Assembly (NCBI GenBank): GCA_019510435.1 | Contig: JAEKKJ010000007.1 | Coordinates: 62,001 to 126,000 of the forward strand | DNA: 64,000 nucleotides | Origin: Caulobacterales bacterium | GTDB taxonomy: Bacteria > Pseudomonadota > Alphaproteobacteria > Caulobacterales > Caulobacteraceae | Reading direction: 5' to 3' | Shown: in pieces, positions 33,992-42,592 of the stretch | Layout of the letters: the number at the start of each line of letters is the position of its first letter | Numbering within the stretch: position 1 is the first letter of the stretch | Notes under the pieces: generated by a model | Seen by the model: the letters and a program-made list of their open reading frames with translations, nothing else | Databases searched by the model: none | What the model was told of the DNA's origin: nothing | Position numbers and translations under genes: made by a program

Positions 33992-34822
33992 ATGAACATC
34001 CGCACCTTCCTAGTTGCGCTGCTGGCCGGTTTGTTCTCGGCCGCCGGCGCCTATGCCCAGGGCGCGGGCGCCGCGCCCGCCGGAGGCGTTGCTGCTGCGC
34101 CGGTGGGCCCAACCGAGTCGGCGTCCTCCGCCTATGTGCTGGGCCGCGATGACGTGATCGAGGTGAGCCTGATCGGCCGCAGCGACTTTGGCGGTCGCTC
34201 CCGCGTGCAGGCCGACGGCACGATCCAGCTGCCCTTCATCGGCAAGCTCGCGGTCGCCGACCACACCACCTCCGAAGTCGCGGACATGGTCCGCGCGGCG
34301 CTGCAGAAGGGCGGCTACTTCGCCGATCCGGTGGTCTCCATCGAGGTGGTGGGCTACGCGAGCCGCTACGTGGTGGTGCTGGGCGCGGTCGGCACCCCCG
34401 GCATGGTGCCGATCAACCGGCCGTACCGGGTCTCGGAGATCCTGGCCCGCGTCGGGGGCGTGCGCGAAGGCGGCGCCGATTACCTGCAGGTCCGTTCGAC
34501 GGACGGCAAGGAGCGCAAGCTCTTCATCCGGGACCTCGCCACGGGCGACATCAGCCAGGATCCCTACGTCCAGCCGGGGGACAAGATCTACGCGCCGGCC
34601 GCGGATACATTCTACGTCTATGGCGAGGTGAAATCGCCGGGCGTCTTCCCGCTCACCAGCGACATGACCGTGCGGATGGCGCTGGTTCGCGCGGGCGGGA
34701 TCACGGAGAACGGCTCGGATGGCAAGGTCGAGGTCGAACGGGGCGGCAAGAAAATTAAGCTCGATCCGTCAGCCAAGGTGCTGCCTGGCGACGTACTTAA
34801 GATTGGCCAGCGCCTGTTCTGA
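33992..34822 (+). CDS. polysaccharide export protein (Wza/GumB type)
   Basis: A 276-residue periplasmic protein with a signal peptide (cleavage near AYAQG). It has the polysaccharide export domain (YVLGRDDVIEVSLIG, VQADGTIQLPFIGKL) and two SLBB domains (YVVVLGAVGTPGMVPI and FYVYGEVKSPGVFPL). No lipobox cysteine is seen, unlike E. coli Wza, so it probably relies on the upstream barrel protein to sit in the outer membrane. Gene order barrel, exporter, chain-length protein, ATPase is typical. Confidence 0.9.
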   Translation: MNIRTFLVALLAGLFSAAGAYAQGAGAAPAGGVAAAPVGPTESASSAYVLGRDDVIEVSLIGRSDFGGRSRVQADGTIQLPFIGKLAVADHTTSEVADMVRAALQKGGYFADPVVSIEVVGYASRYVVVLGAVGTPGMVPINRPYRVSEILARVGGVREGGADYLQVRSTDGKERKLFIRDLATGDISQDPYVQPGDKIYAPAADTFYVYGEVKSPGVFPLTSDMTVRMALVRAGGITENGSDGKVEVERGGKKIKLDPSAKVLPGDVLKIGQRLF

Positions 34823-34831
34823 GGCTTCACG

Positions 34832-36184
34832 ATGAACGTACTGCAATTCCTCCGGATCCTGTGGGCCTATCGGCTCACGATCCTCGCCTGCGTCCTGGTC
34901 GCCTTCGGCGCGGCGGTGGTCTTCGTCCAGATCGCCAAGCCCCGCTACGAGGCCCAGGCGCGGGTGATGCTGGACGTGGTCAAGCCTGACCCGGTGACCG
35001 GCCAGGTGATCGCGACGGCGTTCCTCAAGGCCTACACCAAGACCCAGGTCGAGCTGGTGAAGGACAACCAGATCGCGGCCCGCGTGGTCAACGACCTCGG
35101 TTGGGCCAACAACCCCGGGATCCAGCAGTGGTATCGTTCGCAGAAGGCGAGCTCGCGCCTCGACTTCAGCCACTGGGCTGCGCAGCAGGTGGTCGAGGGC
35201 ACGGACGCCCGGCTGATCGAAGGCTCGAACATCCTCGAGATCCAGTACAGCTCGGGCTCGCCGGCTCGGGCGCGGGAAGTCGCCGACGCGTTGCGCAAAG
35301 CCTATGTGGACATGGCGCTCCAGGGCCGTCGCGAGACCGCGCGCCGCAATGCGGAATGGTACGAAGGACAGGCGGAGAAGACCAAGATCGCCTTGCTGCA
35401 GGCGGAGCAACAGAAGGCCGAGTTCGAACGCAGCAGCGGGATCATCCTGCAAGACAACAAGGTCGATCTGGATTCGGCGCGCCTGGCGGCCCTGGCCGGG
35501 CAAGGCGCGGGTCCGACGATCATGCCGACGGCCTCCGGGACGTCCAGTGCTTCGATGCAGCTCGCGCAGTTGGACGCGGACATCGCTGCGGCTTCGAAGA
35601 CCCTCGGGCCCAATCACCCGCAATTGGTGGAGATGAAGCGCCGCCGCGAGTTGCTGGCCAAACAGGCGATCGACGACACCGGTACGTCCGGCGCAGCCGC
35701 CGCTGCCGCCGCCAGCGCGCAGCGGGCGGTCGCGGGCTTGCTGGAACAGCAAAAGGCCAAGGTGGTCGCCCAGCGCGAGAAGGTCGAGCAGCTTCGCCTC
35801 CTCGAGGACCAGGTGAACCTGCGGCAGGAGCAATACAACCAGTCGATCCAGCGCGCGGCCCAGCTGCGCCAGGAGGCCGAGGTCGCGGTCAGCGGCGTGA
35901 CGCCACTCGGCGCGGCCGTGATGCCGCTGTCGGCGGCGTTCCCGAACAAGCCGCTGATCATCGGCGCCTCCATCCCAGGGGGGCTGGGTCTCGGCCTCGT
36001 GCTGGCCCTGCTGCTGGAGTTCGTCGGCCGCCGCATCCGCGGGATGGACGACGTCGCCGCGATCACCGGCGCACCAGTGCTCGCCGTCATCCGCAGCAGC
36101 GAGCGCAAGCGTAAGCGGTGGGTGGAATACCTGCCGCGCGTCCCGGCCCGCGGCCTGCGTCACGCCCGTCCGGCGAGCAGCTGA
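34832..36184 (+). CDS. GumC/Wzz-type chain-length protein (second copy)
   Basis: A 450-residue polysaccharide co-polymerase. N-terminal membrane segment (about 14-34), coiled-coil periplasmic region with TLGPNHPQLVEMKRRRE, and second membrane segment (IIGASIPGGLGLGLVLALLLEF). A basic cytoplasmic tail follows (ERKRKRWVEY). It resembles the 12.5-kb copy in order and motif, although with moderate sequence identity. The stop overlaps the start of the ATPase gene by one base. Confidence 0.88.
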   Translation: MNVLQFLRILWAYRLTILACVLVAFGAAVVFVQIAKPRYEAQARVMLDVVKPDPVTGQVIATAFLKAYTKTQVELVKDNQIAARVVNDLGWANNPGIQQWYRSQKASSRLDFSHWAAQQVVEGTDARLIEGSNILEIQYSSGSPARAREVADALRKAYVDMALQGRRETARRNAEWYEGQAEKTKIALLQAEQQKAEFERSSGIILQDNKVDLDSARLAALAGQGAGPTIMPTASGTSSASMQLAQLDADIAAASKTLGPNHPQLVEMKRRRELLAKQAIDDTGTSGAAAAAAASAQRAVAGLLEQQKAKVVAQREKVEQLRLLEDQVNLRQEQYNQSIQRAAQLRQEAEVAVSGVTPLGAAVMPLSAAFPNKPLIIGASIPGGLGLGLVLALLLEFVGRRIRGMDDVAAITGAPVLAVIRSSERKRKRWVEYLPRVPARGLRHARPASS

Positions 36185-36864
36185 TGTCCGATCCCACACC
36201 TCCGGGCCAGCCGACGGCCAACCCTGTCGACAGCCTGCGATACAGGTTCTCGCCTCAGCTGGTGACCCTGGCGGAGGGCCACCCGGCCGAGGCCGAGGCG
36301 GTCCGCACGCTGCGAACCCACATCATCGCGCGCCACATCGACGACGGACGCCGGGGCCTGGCGGTCTGCAGCGCCAAGCCGGGCGTCGGCTGCAGCTTCA
36401 CGGCCGTGAACCTGGCGGTCGCGCTGTCCCAGGTGGGGGTGGCGACGCTGATCATCGACGCCGACCTCCGCAAACCGAGCCTGGAATCGTTCATCCAGCC
36501 GGAGGCTCCCAAGCCGCGGTCCGTCGACGCCGATCGCACGCCCCTGGAGCGCATCCACCAGGAGGTCCTGCCCGACCTGTCGGTCCTCTACGCCGGCGAT
36601 CTGGCGCGCAGTTCCGAGGAACTGCTCGGCGGGGACAACTTCCGCCGGCTGATGGAGCGCTGCCTGCGGGATTTCGAGTTCACGATCATCGATACGCCGC
36701 CGGCCAGCGACAGTTCGGACGGATTGCGGGTGGCGAGCGTGATCGGCTATGCACTCGTCGTCGCCCGCACCAACGTGACCCTGATGAAGGATGTCTCGCA
36801 GCTGGCAAAACAATTGCAGGAGGACGGCGCCAATCTGATTGGTGCGGTCCTTAATGAGACTTGA
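36184..36864 (+). CDS. CpsD/BY-kinase-like ATPase with degenerate P-loop (second copy)
   Basis: A 226-residue MinD/ParA-class protein of the capsule tyrosine kinase type, with EAEAVRTLRTHI near the start, the P-loop region SAKPGVGCSF, Walker A' LIIDADLRKPS and Walker B FTIIDTPPA. The lysine before Ser in the GK[ST] motif is Cys here. No tyrosine cluster is present at the C-terminus (ends GAVLNET). The partner chain-length protein is immediately upstream, and exosortase begins six bases downstream. Confidence 0.85.
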   Translation: MSDPTPPGQPTANPVDSLRYRFSPQLVTLAEGHPAEAEAVRTLRTHIIARHIDDGRRGLAVCSAKPGVGCSFTAVNLAVALSQVGVATLIIDADLRKPSLESFIQPEAPKPRSVDADRTPLERIHQEVLPDLSVLYAGDLARSSEELLGGDNFRRLMERCLRDFEFTIIDTPPASDSSDGLRVASVIGYALVVARTNVTLMKDVSQLAKQLQEDGANLIGAVLNET

Positions 36865-36870
36865 GTCCAG

Positions 36871-37749
36871 ATGGTGACGGTCGCGGAGCAGAACCCCGAG
36901 GTTGATTGGCGGCGGGTCCTGGGGTCCCTGCCCCTCGTCGCCCTCGCCCTGGCGTTTGCCGCGCCGACGTTCTACCGGCTGGGCGACCAGGTCTGGTCGC
37001 GCGAGAGCGGGGCGCACGGGCCGATCGTGCTCGCGACCGGCCTGTGGCTGGTCTGGCGCAAGCTGCCGTCGATGAGCCTGGAGGCCAAGCCCGGCTCCCT
37101 GCCGCTGACCGTCCTGGGCCTGCTGATTTCGCTGCCGATCTACATCATCGGACGCGCCTACGACATCATCAGCTTCGAGGCCGCGGGCCTCTATGGGTTC
37201 TGTCTCAGCGTGCTGCACGACCGCTTCGGCCTTCAGGCCATGCTGAAGAACTGGTTCCCGCTCCTCTACCTGGGCCTTCTGCTGCCGGTCCCGGGCTGGG
37301 CGCTGGACGAGTTCACCGCGCCGCTCAAGCTGCTGGTCACGACGGTGGCGTCCGACATCGTTCTGCCGTTCGGCATCCCGCTGGTGCAGGAGGGCGTCAC
37401 CATGACGGTGGGGCCCTACCAGCTACTGGTAGAGGACGCCTGCTCGGGCCTGAATTCGCTGATCGGCCTGATCGCGGTGACCACGTTCTATATCTACCTC
37501 CTGCGCAACGCGAGCTGGCGCTATTCGCTGGTCCTCGTGTGCCTGATCATCCCGATCGCCATTCTGGCGAACGTGCTGCGGATCATCACCCTGATCCTCT
37601 TGACCTATTTCTTCGGCGACGCGGTCGGCCAGGGCTTCCTGCACGTGACGGCCGGGCTCTTCCTCTTCGCCGTGTCGCTGGTCCTGATGTTCACGATCGA
37701 CAGCGCGATCTCGAGCTTCCTGAAGCGCCGCAGCGGAGCGCGGGCATGA
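36871..37749 (+). CDS. xrtV: exosortase, XrtV type
   Basis: A 292-residue integral membrane cysteine protease/transpeptidase with about eight membrane segments. The catalytic triad is visible: Cys191 in VEDACSGLNSLIGL, Arg237 in ANVLRIITL, and His258 in FLHVTAGLFLF. Exosortases cleave and process PEP-CTERM-type tails during export. The XrtV assignment rests on the PEPxxWA-CTERM protein at 11.7 kb and on the accessory protein at 62.9 kb. It is part of the EPS export operon and overlaps epsI by four bases. Confidence 0.9.
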   Translation: MVTVAEQNPEVDWRRVLGSLPLVALALAFAAPTFYRLGDQVWSRESGAHGPIVLATGLWLVWRKLPSMSLEAKPGSLPLTVLGLLISLPIYIIGRAYDIISFEAAGLYGFCLSVLHDRFGLQAMLKNWFPLLYLGLLLPVPGWALDEFTAPLKLLVTTVASDIVLPFGIPLVQEGVTMTVGPYQLLVEDACSGLNSLIGLIAVTTFYIYLLRNASWRYSLVLVCLIIPIAILANVLRIITLILLTYFFGDAVGQGFLHVTAGLFLFAVSLVLMFTIDSAISSFLKRRSGARA

Positions 37750-38453
37750 AGCGCCGCGACCTGGTGTTCGGCGCCATGGGCCTGGCGGCCCTGGGCGTGG
37801 GCGAGGCGCTTCGGCCCCGCAAGAAGCTGATGCTGCTGAAGAGCGGAACCATCGCCACGGCGCTGCCGGTGGAGTTCGGCCACTGGTCGGCGCGCGACAG
37901 CGACAACCTCATCAATCCGGCGACCGCCGGGCGGCTCACCCGCGCGCTCTACAGCCAGCTGGTGATGCGCGAGTACACCAACCTGCAGACCGGCGCGGAC
38001 ATCATGCTGCTGGCCGCCTATGGCGACACCCAGAGCGACCTCCTGCAGCTGCACCGTCCCGAAAGCTGCTATCCGGCGGTCGGGTTCACGCTGAAGCGCA
38101 GCGAGCCGGCCCTGCTGGACCTGGGCGACGGGGCGAAGCTGCCGGTGCGGCGCGTGGTGGCCCAGATGCAGGACCGCACCGAGAACATCGTCTACTGGAC
38201 CCGCATGGGCGAGGCCCTGCCGCAGAGCGGCGAGGAACAGCGCGCGCAACGGATCTCCAATTCGATCCACGGTTTCATCCCCGACGGGATCCTGATGCGC
38301 GCCTCCCTGGTCGGGGAGCCGGACGCCTCGTTCCAGGCGCTGGACCAGTTCGTCCCCGACCTGCTGCGCGCGATCGCGCCGCCGTTACGGATGGCCTTCG
38401 TGGGCAGCCCGCTGGCCAGTGTGCTGAACCATGCCCAGGTGGCGCGGGCTTAA
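37746..38453 (+). CDS. epsI: EpsI family exosortase-associated protein
   Basis: A 235-residue EpsI/DUF3485 domain protein: a short N-terminal anchor or twin-arginine-like signal (MKRRDLVFGAMGLAALGVG), then RLTRALYSQLVMREY, LHRPESCYPAVGF and a conserved NIVYWTRMG. In many exosortases this domain is fused to the C-terminus; here it is separate and overlaps the xrtV stop (ATGA). The exact role is unknown, but it is required for EPS production in related loci. Confidence 0.88.
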   Translation: MKRRDLVFGAMGLAALGVGEALRPRKKLMLLKSGTIATALPVEFGHWSARDSDNLINPATAGRLTRALYSQLVMREYTNLQTGADIMLLAAYGDTQSDLLQLHRPESCYPAVGFTLKRSEPALLDLGDGAKLPVRRVVAQMQDRTENIVYWTRMGEALPQSGEEQRAQRISNSIHGFIPDGILMRASLVGEPDASFQALDQFVPDLLRAIAPPLRMAFVGSPLASVLNHAQVARA

Positions 38454-38659
38454 GAGGCGAGGTTCAGGAGGGGGCCGAACGATCGCGGCGGGGCGGACAT
38501 TCAGGCGGATTCGGCCCGGGGTCCCCGAGGTTGCAGCCGTCATCTTCCCCGCACCTCAATGACGTGCGCCGAGGTGAGGCCCGGATGGGCTCCATGTCGG
38601 CTTAAGGTCTTGGGTTCATGAGAGTTGGCGCTTGCCGAAAGCGCGAAAGCGGAAGGTCG

Positions 38660-40099
38660 ATGCTAGCTCAAGCGCCTGTTCAGAACCGCGTCCTTGCCGT
38701 CGACCTCGACGGCACGCTGATCTGCACCGACATGCTGTACGAGACCTTCTGGTCGGCTTTCTCGCGGAACTGGACCACGCCGTTCGTGGCGCTGGGCGGC
38801 CTGGCCGCCGGCCGCGCCGCCCTGAAGTCGCGGCTCGGCGCCCTGGCGGACGTCGACATCGAGAAGCTGCCCTACCGCGAGGCCATCGTGGCCTATGTGC
38901 GCCAGTGGCGCGCCGACGGCGGACGCACCGTGCTGGTCACCGCCTCCGACCAGGCCGTCGCCGATCGGGTGGCCGAGCACCTGGGCATCTTCGACGAGGT
39001 GTACGGCTCGGACGGGGTCACCAATCTCAAGGGCCCGCGCAAGGCGCAGTTCCTGGCGGAGCGCTTCGGGGAGGGCGGCTTTGCCTATATCGGCGACGCC
39101 ACGGCCGACCTGCCGGTGTGGAAGCGGGCCAATGAGGCGATCACCGCCACCGCCTCGTCCAGCCTGAGGGCCAAGGTCGACGGCCTGGGTCCGCCGACCC
39201 GGCACCTGGTGGAAAAGGGCGTCTCGCTGAAGCCCTACGCCAAGGCGCTGCGGCCGCACCAGTGGCTGAAGAACGCCCTGATCTTCCTGCCCATGATGGC
39301 GGCGCACCAGCTCTCGGCGGTCACCATCCTGCAGGCCGTGACCGCCTTCGTGGTGTTCAGCATGGTGGCCTCCAGCGTCTACCTGCTGAACGACCTCCTG
39401 GACCTCTCGGCCGACCGCAACCATGCGCGCAAGCACAAGCGGCCCTTCGCCGCCGGCCTGATCCCGCTCTCGCACGGGACTATCCTCGCGCCTCTGCTCC
39501 TGGCCGCAGGCTTCCTGCTGGCCGTGCCGCTGGGGCTGAAGTTCGTCCTGGTGATGCTGGCCTACTACGCCACCACCATGGCCTATTCGCTGCACCTGAA
39601 GCGCCGGATCGTCATCGACATCTGCGTGCTGGCGGGCCTCTACACCCTGCGGATCCTGGCCGGCGGCATGGCGACCGACGTGCCGCTCTCGGTCTGGCTA
39701 CTGGCCTTCTCGATCTTCTTCTTCTTCTCGCTGGCGGCCGTGAAGCGCCAGGCCGAACTGGCCGACGCCCTCGACAGCAACAAGCGCGAGGCCAGCGGCC
39801 GCGGCTATCGCGCCGAGGACCTGCAGCTGATCACCAGCATGGCCATCAGCTCGGGCTATGTGTCGGTCCTGGTCATGGCGCTCTACACCACCTCGTCCAA
39901 CATCAGTTCGCTCTACCGCCACGCCTATCCGCTGTGGGGCGTCTGCCTGGTGCTGTTCTACTGGATCAGCCGGATGGTGATGATCACCCATCGGCGGCGG
40001 ATGCACGACGACCCGGTGGTCTTCGCCGTCAAGGATCGGATCAGCCACTTCTGCCTGCTGATCATTGCGGCCCTGGTCGCGGCGAGCCTCTGGCCGTGA
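38660..40099 (+). CDS. HAD phosphatase-UbiA prenyltransferase fusion (polyprenyl-phosphate phosphoribosyltransferase-like)
   Basis: A 479-residue two-domain protein. An N-terminal HAD domain (VDLDGTLICTD, about residues 12-185) is joined to a UbiA-type polyprenyl transferase with about eight membrane segments, NDLLDLSADRNHARKHKRP and YSLHLKRRIVIDI. The UbiA half resembles mycobacterial Rv3806c, which joins phosphoribosyl pyrophosphate to decaprenyl phosphate; the HAD half could then remove the 5-phosphate. The following gtrA-, dprE1- and dprE2-like genes support this. ATG 38660 is used; ATG 38618 is also open, and neither has a strong ribosome binding site. Confidence 0.82.
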   Translation: MLAQAPVQNRVLAVDLDGTLICTDMLYETFWSAFSRNWTTPFVALGGLAAGRAALKSRLGALADVDIEKLPYREAIVAYVRQWRADGGRTVLVTASDQAVADRVAEHLGIFDEVYGSDGVTNLKGPRKAQFLAERFGEGGFAYIGDATADLPVWKRANEAITATASSSLRAKVDGLGPPTRHLVEKGVSLKPYAKALRPHQWLKNALIFLPMMAAHQLSAVTILQAVTAFVVFSMVASSVYLLNDLLDLSADRNHARKHKRPFAAGLIPLSHGTILAPLLLAAGFLLAVPLGLKFVLVMLAYYATTMAYSLHLKRRIVIDICVLAGLYTLRILAGGMATDVPLSVWLLAFSIFFFFSLAAVKRQAELADALDSNKREASGRGYRAEDLQLITSMAISSGYVSVLVMALYTTSSNISSLYRHAYPLWGVCLVLFYWISRMVMITHRRRMHDDPVVFAVKDRISHFCLLIIAALVAASLWP

Positions 40100-40524
40100 C
40101 GCGCAGCCAGCTCGTCCTGCGCTACGGCGCCTTCGCCCTGGTCGCGACCGTGGCGAACCTGGCGGCCCAGCGCCTCGTGCTGCTGGCGGGCCATGCGCCG
40201 CTGGTGTTCGCCGCCGCCGTGGTGGCCGGCACCGGGGTCGGGCTGGCGATCAAGTACGTGCTCGACAAGCGCTGGATCTTCTACGACGGCTCGACCGGCC
40301 TGACCTCCCATGGCCGCAAGTTCACGCTCTATTCGGCCATGGGCCTGGTGACGACCGCGATCTTCTGGAGCTTCGAGACCGGCTTCTGGGCGGTCTGGCA
40401 TACCGACCTGATGCGGGAGGCCGGGGCCTGCCTGGGCCTCGCGGTCGGCTACGTCGTGAAGTATCAGCTCGACCGCCGCTTCGTGTTCACCGACGCGGCC
40501 CTGACCGCCAAGACCCAAGCATGA
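40096..40524 (+). CDS. GtrA-family membrane protein
   Basis: A 142-residue protein with four membrane segments and the family signature VGLAIKYVLDKRWIFYD and VKYQLDRRFVF. GtrA proteins flip or assist lipid-linked sugars; mycobacterial Rv3789 is the homologue beside the arabinose-lipid genes. GTG start overlapping the UbiA stop and stop overlapping the DprE1-like start give a fully coupled arrangement. Confidence 0.88.
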   Translation: MTRSQLVLRYGAFALVATVANLAAQRLVLLAGHAPLVFAAAVVAGTGVGLAIKYVLDKRWIFYDGSTGLTSHGRKFTLYSAMGLVTTAIFWSFETGFWAVWHTDLMREAGACLGLAVGYVVKYQLDRRFVFTDAALTAKTQA

Positions 40525-41843
40525 TGATCTCGGGCTGGGGCCGCTTTCCGCTGCGCGACTGCCGCGTGAGCCGGCCCCGGTCGGAGGCGGACGTCCGCGA
40601 CCTCATTGCCGAGGGCGCCCTGATCGCGCGGGGCAACGGCCGGGCCTATGGCGACAGCGCGCTGAACCCTGGCAACACGCTCGACATGCGCGGCTTCAAT
40701 CGCATGCTGTCGTTCGACGCCGAGAGCGGCCAGCTGGTCGCCGAGGCCGGGGTGATGCTGGCCGACGTGATCTCGGTGTTCCTGCCGCGCGGCTGGTTCC
40801 CCGCGGTCACGCCCGGCACCAAGTTCGTCACCCTGGGCGGCATGGTCGCCGCCGACGTGCACGGCAAGAACCACCACCACGACGGCTCCTTCCGGGACTT
40901 CGTGGACTGGATCGACCTGATGGGCGCCGACGGCCAGGTGCGCCGCTGCTATCCCGGCGACAACGACCGCCTGTTCGACTGGACGCTGGGGGGCATGGGC
41001 CTGACCGGCGTGATCCTGCGCGTCGCGCTGCGCCTGCGGCCGGTCGAGACGGCCTGGATCCGCCAGACCACAATCCCCACCCGCAACCTGGCCGCGGCGA
41101 TGGAGACCTTCGAATCGGCGGCCGACGCCACCTATTCCGTCGCCTGGATCGACTGCCTGAGCTCGGGCGAGTCCCTGGGGCGCTCGATCGTCACCCTGGG
41201 CGAGCATGCGACGGTGGACGAGCTGCCGGCCGCCCGGCGCGGCGCGCCGTTCGAGACGCCCGCCCGGCCGCGCCTGACCGCGCCGATCGACGCGCCCTCG
41301 TTCGCCCTGAACCGCCTGACCGTGGGCCTGTTCAACGCCGCCTACTACGCCAAGGGCCGGATGGACGCCGGCGTCGGCCTGGTGGGCTGGGACAGCTACT
41401 TCTATCCGCTGGACTCGATCCTCAGCTGGAATCGCATCTACGGCCGCCGCGGCTTTGCACAGTTCCAGTGCGCCCTGCCGCTCGCGGAGTCGAAACGCGG
41501 CCTGGAGGCGATCCTCAAGGCGACCTCGAAGGCCGGGCAGGGTTCCTTCCTTGCGGTGTTGAAGCGCTTCGGGTCACAGAGCGGAGCATTCTCGTTTCCC
41601 ATGGAAGGCTACACCCTGGCTCTCGACTTCCCCGCCAACCCCCGCAGCCTGCGCCTGATGTCCGAACTCGACCGGATCACGGCTGATTGCGGCGGCCGAC
41701 AGTACCTGGCCAAGGATAGCCGGATGAGCCCGGAGGCCCTGCGCCAGTCGGACCCCCGGGTCGCCGACTTCGTGGCGATGCGCGGCGGCGAGGCGCGGGC
41801 CCTGGCCTTCGCCTCGGTCCAGTCGCAGAGGCTGGGCCTGTGA
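40521..41843 (+). CDS. DprE1-like FAD-dependent oxidoreductase
   Basis: A 440-residue oxidoreductase of the DprE1/alditol-oxidase class. The FAD domain shows RGNGRAYGDSALN, TPGTKFVTLGGMVAADVHGKN and the substrate domain FSFPMEGYTLALDFP followed by YLAKDSRMSPEA. With DprE2, DprE1 epimerises polyprenyl-phosphoribose at C2 to the arabinose form. The position of mycobacterial Cys387 (GWNICVDFP) is Ala367 here, while the catalytic-site Lys of AKDSR (Lys398) is kept. ATG at 40521 overlaps the GtrA stop; the frame is open upstream but the extension lies in the GtrA gene. Confidence 0.85.
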   Translation: MMISGWGRFPLRDCRVSRPRSEADVRDLIAEGALIARGNGRAYGDSALNPGNTLDMRGFNRMLSFDAESGQLVAEAGVMLADVISVFLPRGWFPAVTPGTKFVTLGGMVAADVHGKNHHHDGSFRDFVDWIDLMGADGQVRRCYPGDNDRLFDWTLGGMGLTGVILRVALRLRPVETAWIRQTTIPTRNLAAAMETFESAADATYSVAWIDCLSSGESLGRSIVTLGEHATVDELPAARRGAPFETPARPRLTAPIDAPSFALNRLTVGLFNAAYYAKGRMDAGVGLVGWDSYFYPLDSILSWNRIYGRRGFAQFQCALPLAESKRGLEAILKATSKAGQGSFLAVLKRFGSQSGAFSFPMEGYTLALDFPANPRSLRLMSELDRITADCGGRQYLAKDSRMSPEALRQSDPRVADFVAMRGGEARALAFASVQSQRLGL

Positions 41844-42592
41844 GCGGCGACAGCGTGACCCGCGGCCCGGTGCTGGTGCTGGGCGGCCGATCCGACATCG
41901 GCCTGGCCGTGGCGCACCGGTTCGCCGCCGCCGGGCGCCCCGTGCAGCTGGCGGCGCGCGACGCCGCCGCGCTGGAGGCCGACCGCGCCGACATCGCCCT
42001 GCGCCACGGCGCCAGCGTCACGCTCCACGAGTTCGATGCGCTGGACACGGCCGCGTTCGGGCGGTTCCTCGAGGCGCTCGGCCCGCTGCCCGAGGTCGTG
42101 GTGTGCGCCGTGGGCCTGCTCGGCGAGCAGGGCCGTTCGGAGGGGGACCTCGCCGAGGCGGCGCGCGTGATGCGGAGCAACTACGAAGCGCCGGCCCTGA
42201 TCCTGGGGGAGCTGGCCAACCGGTTCGCGGCGCGCGGCTCGGGCGTGCTCGTGGGGATCAGCTCGGTGGCCGGCGATCGGGGCCGCGCCTCGAACTATGT
42301 CTATGGCTCGGCCAAGGCGGGCTTCACGGCCTTCCTCTCCGGCCTGCGCAACCGCCTGGCGAAGACGGGCGTCCATGTGGTGACGGTCAAGCCCGGCTTC
42401 GTGGCCACGCGGATGACGCAAGGCATGGACCTGCCGGCGCGGCTGACGGCCTCGCCGGATGCTGTGGCCAAGGCCATCGAGGGGGCGGTCCGCCGCCGCC
42501 GCGACGTGGTCTATGTGAAGCCGATCTGGGCGCTGATCATGCTGATCATCCGCCACCTGCCCGAACCCATCTTCAAACGCGCCAAGCTATGA
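41840..42592 (+). CDS. DprE2-like short-chain dehydrogenase
   Basis: A 250-residue classical SDR: NAD(P)-binding VLGGRSDIGLAVAHRF, GISSVAGDRGRASNYVYGSAKAG (catalytic Ser, Tyr and Lys), and a C-terminal membrane-associating part (YVKPIWALIMLIIRHLPEPIF). It matches DprE2, the partner that reduces the keto intermediate made by DprE1. Start and stop overlap both neighbours by four bases. Confidence 0.88.
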   Translation: MSGDSVTRGPVLVLGGRSDIGLAVAHRFAAAGRPVQLAARDAAALEADRADIALRHGASVTLHEFDALDTAAFGRFLEALGPLPEVVVCAVGLLGEQGRSEGDLAEAARVMRSNYEAPALILGELANRFAARGSGVLVGISSVAGDRGRASNYVYGSAKAGFTAFLSGLRNRLAKTGVHVVTVKPGFVATRMTQGMDLPARLTASPDAVAKAIEGAVRRRRDVVYVKPIWALIMLIIRHLPEPIFKRAKL

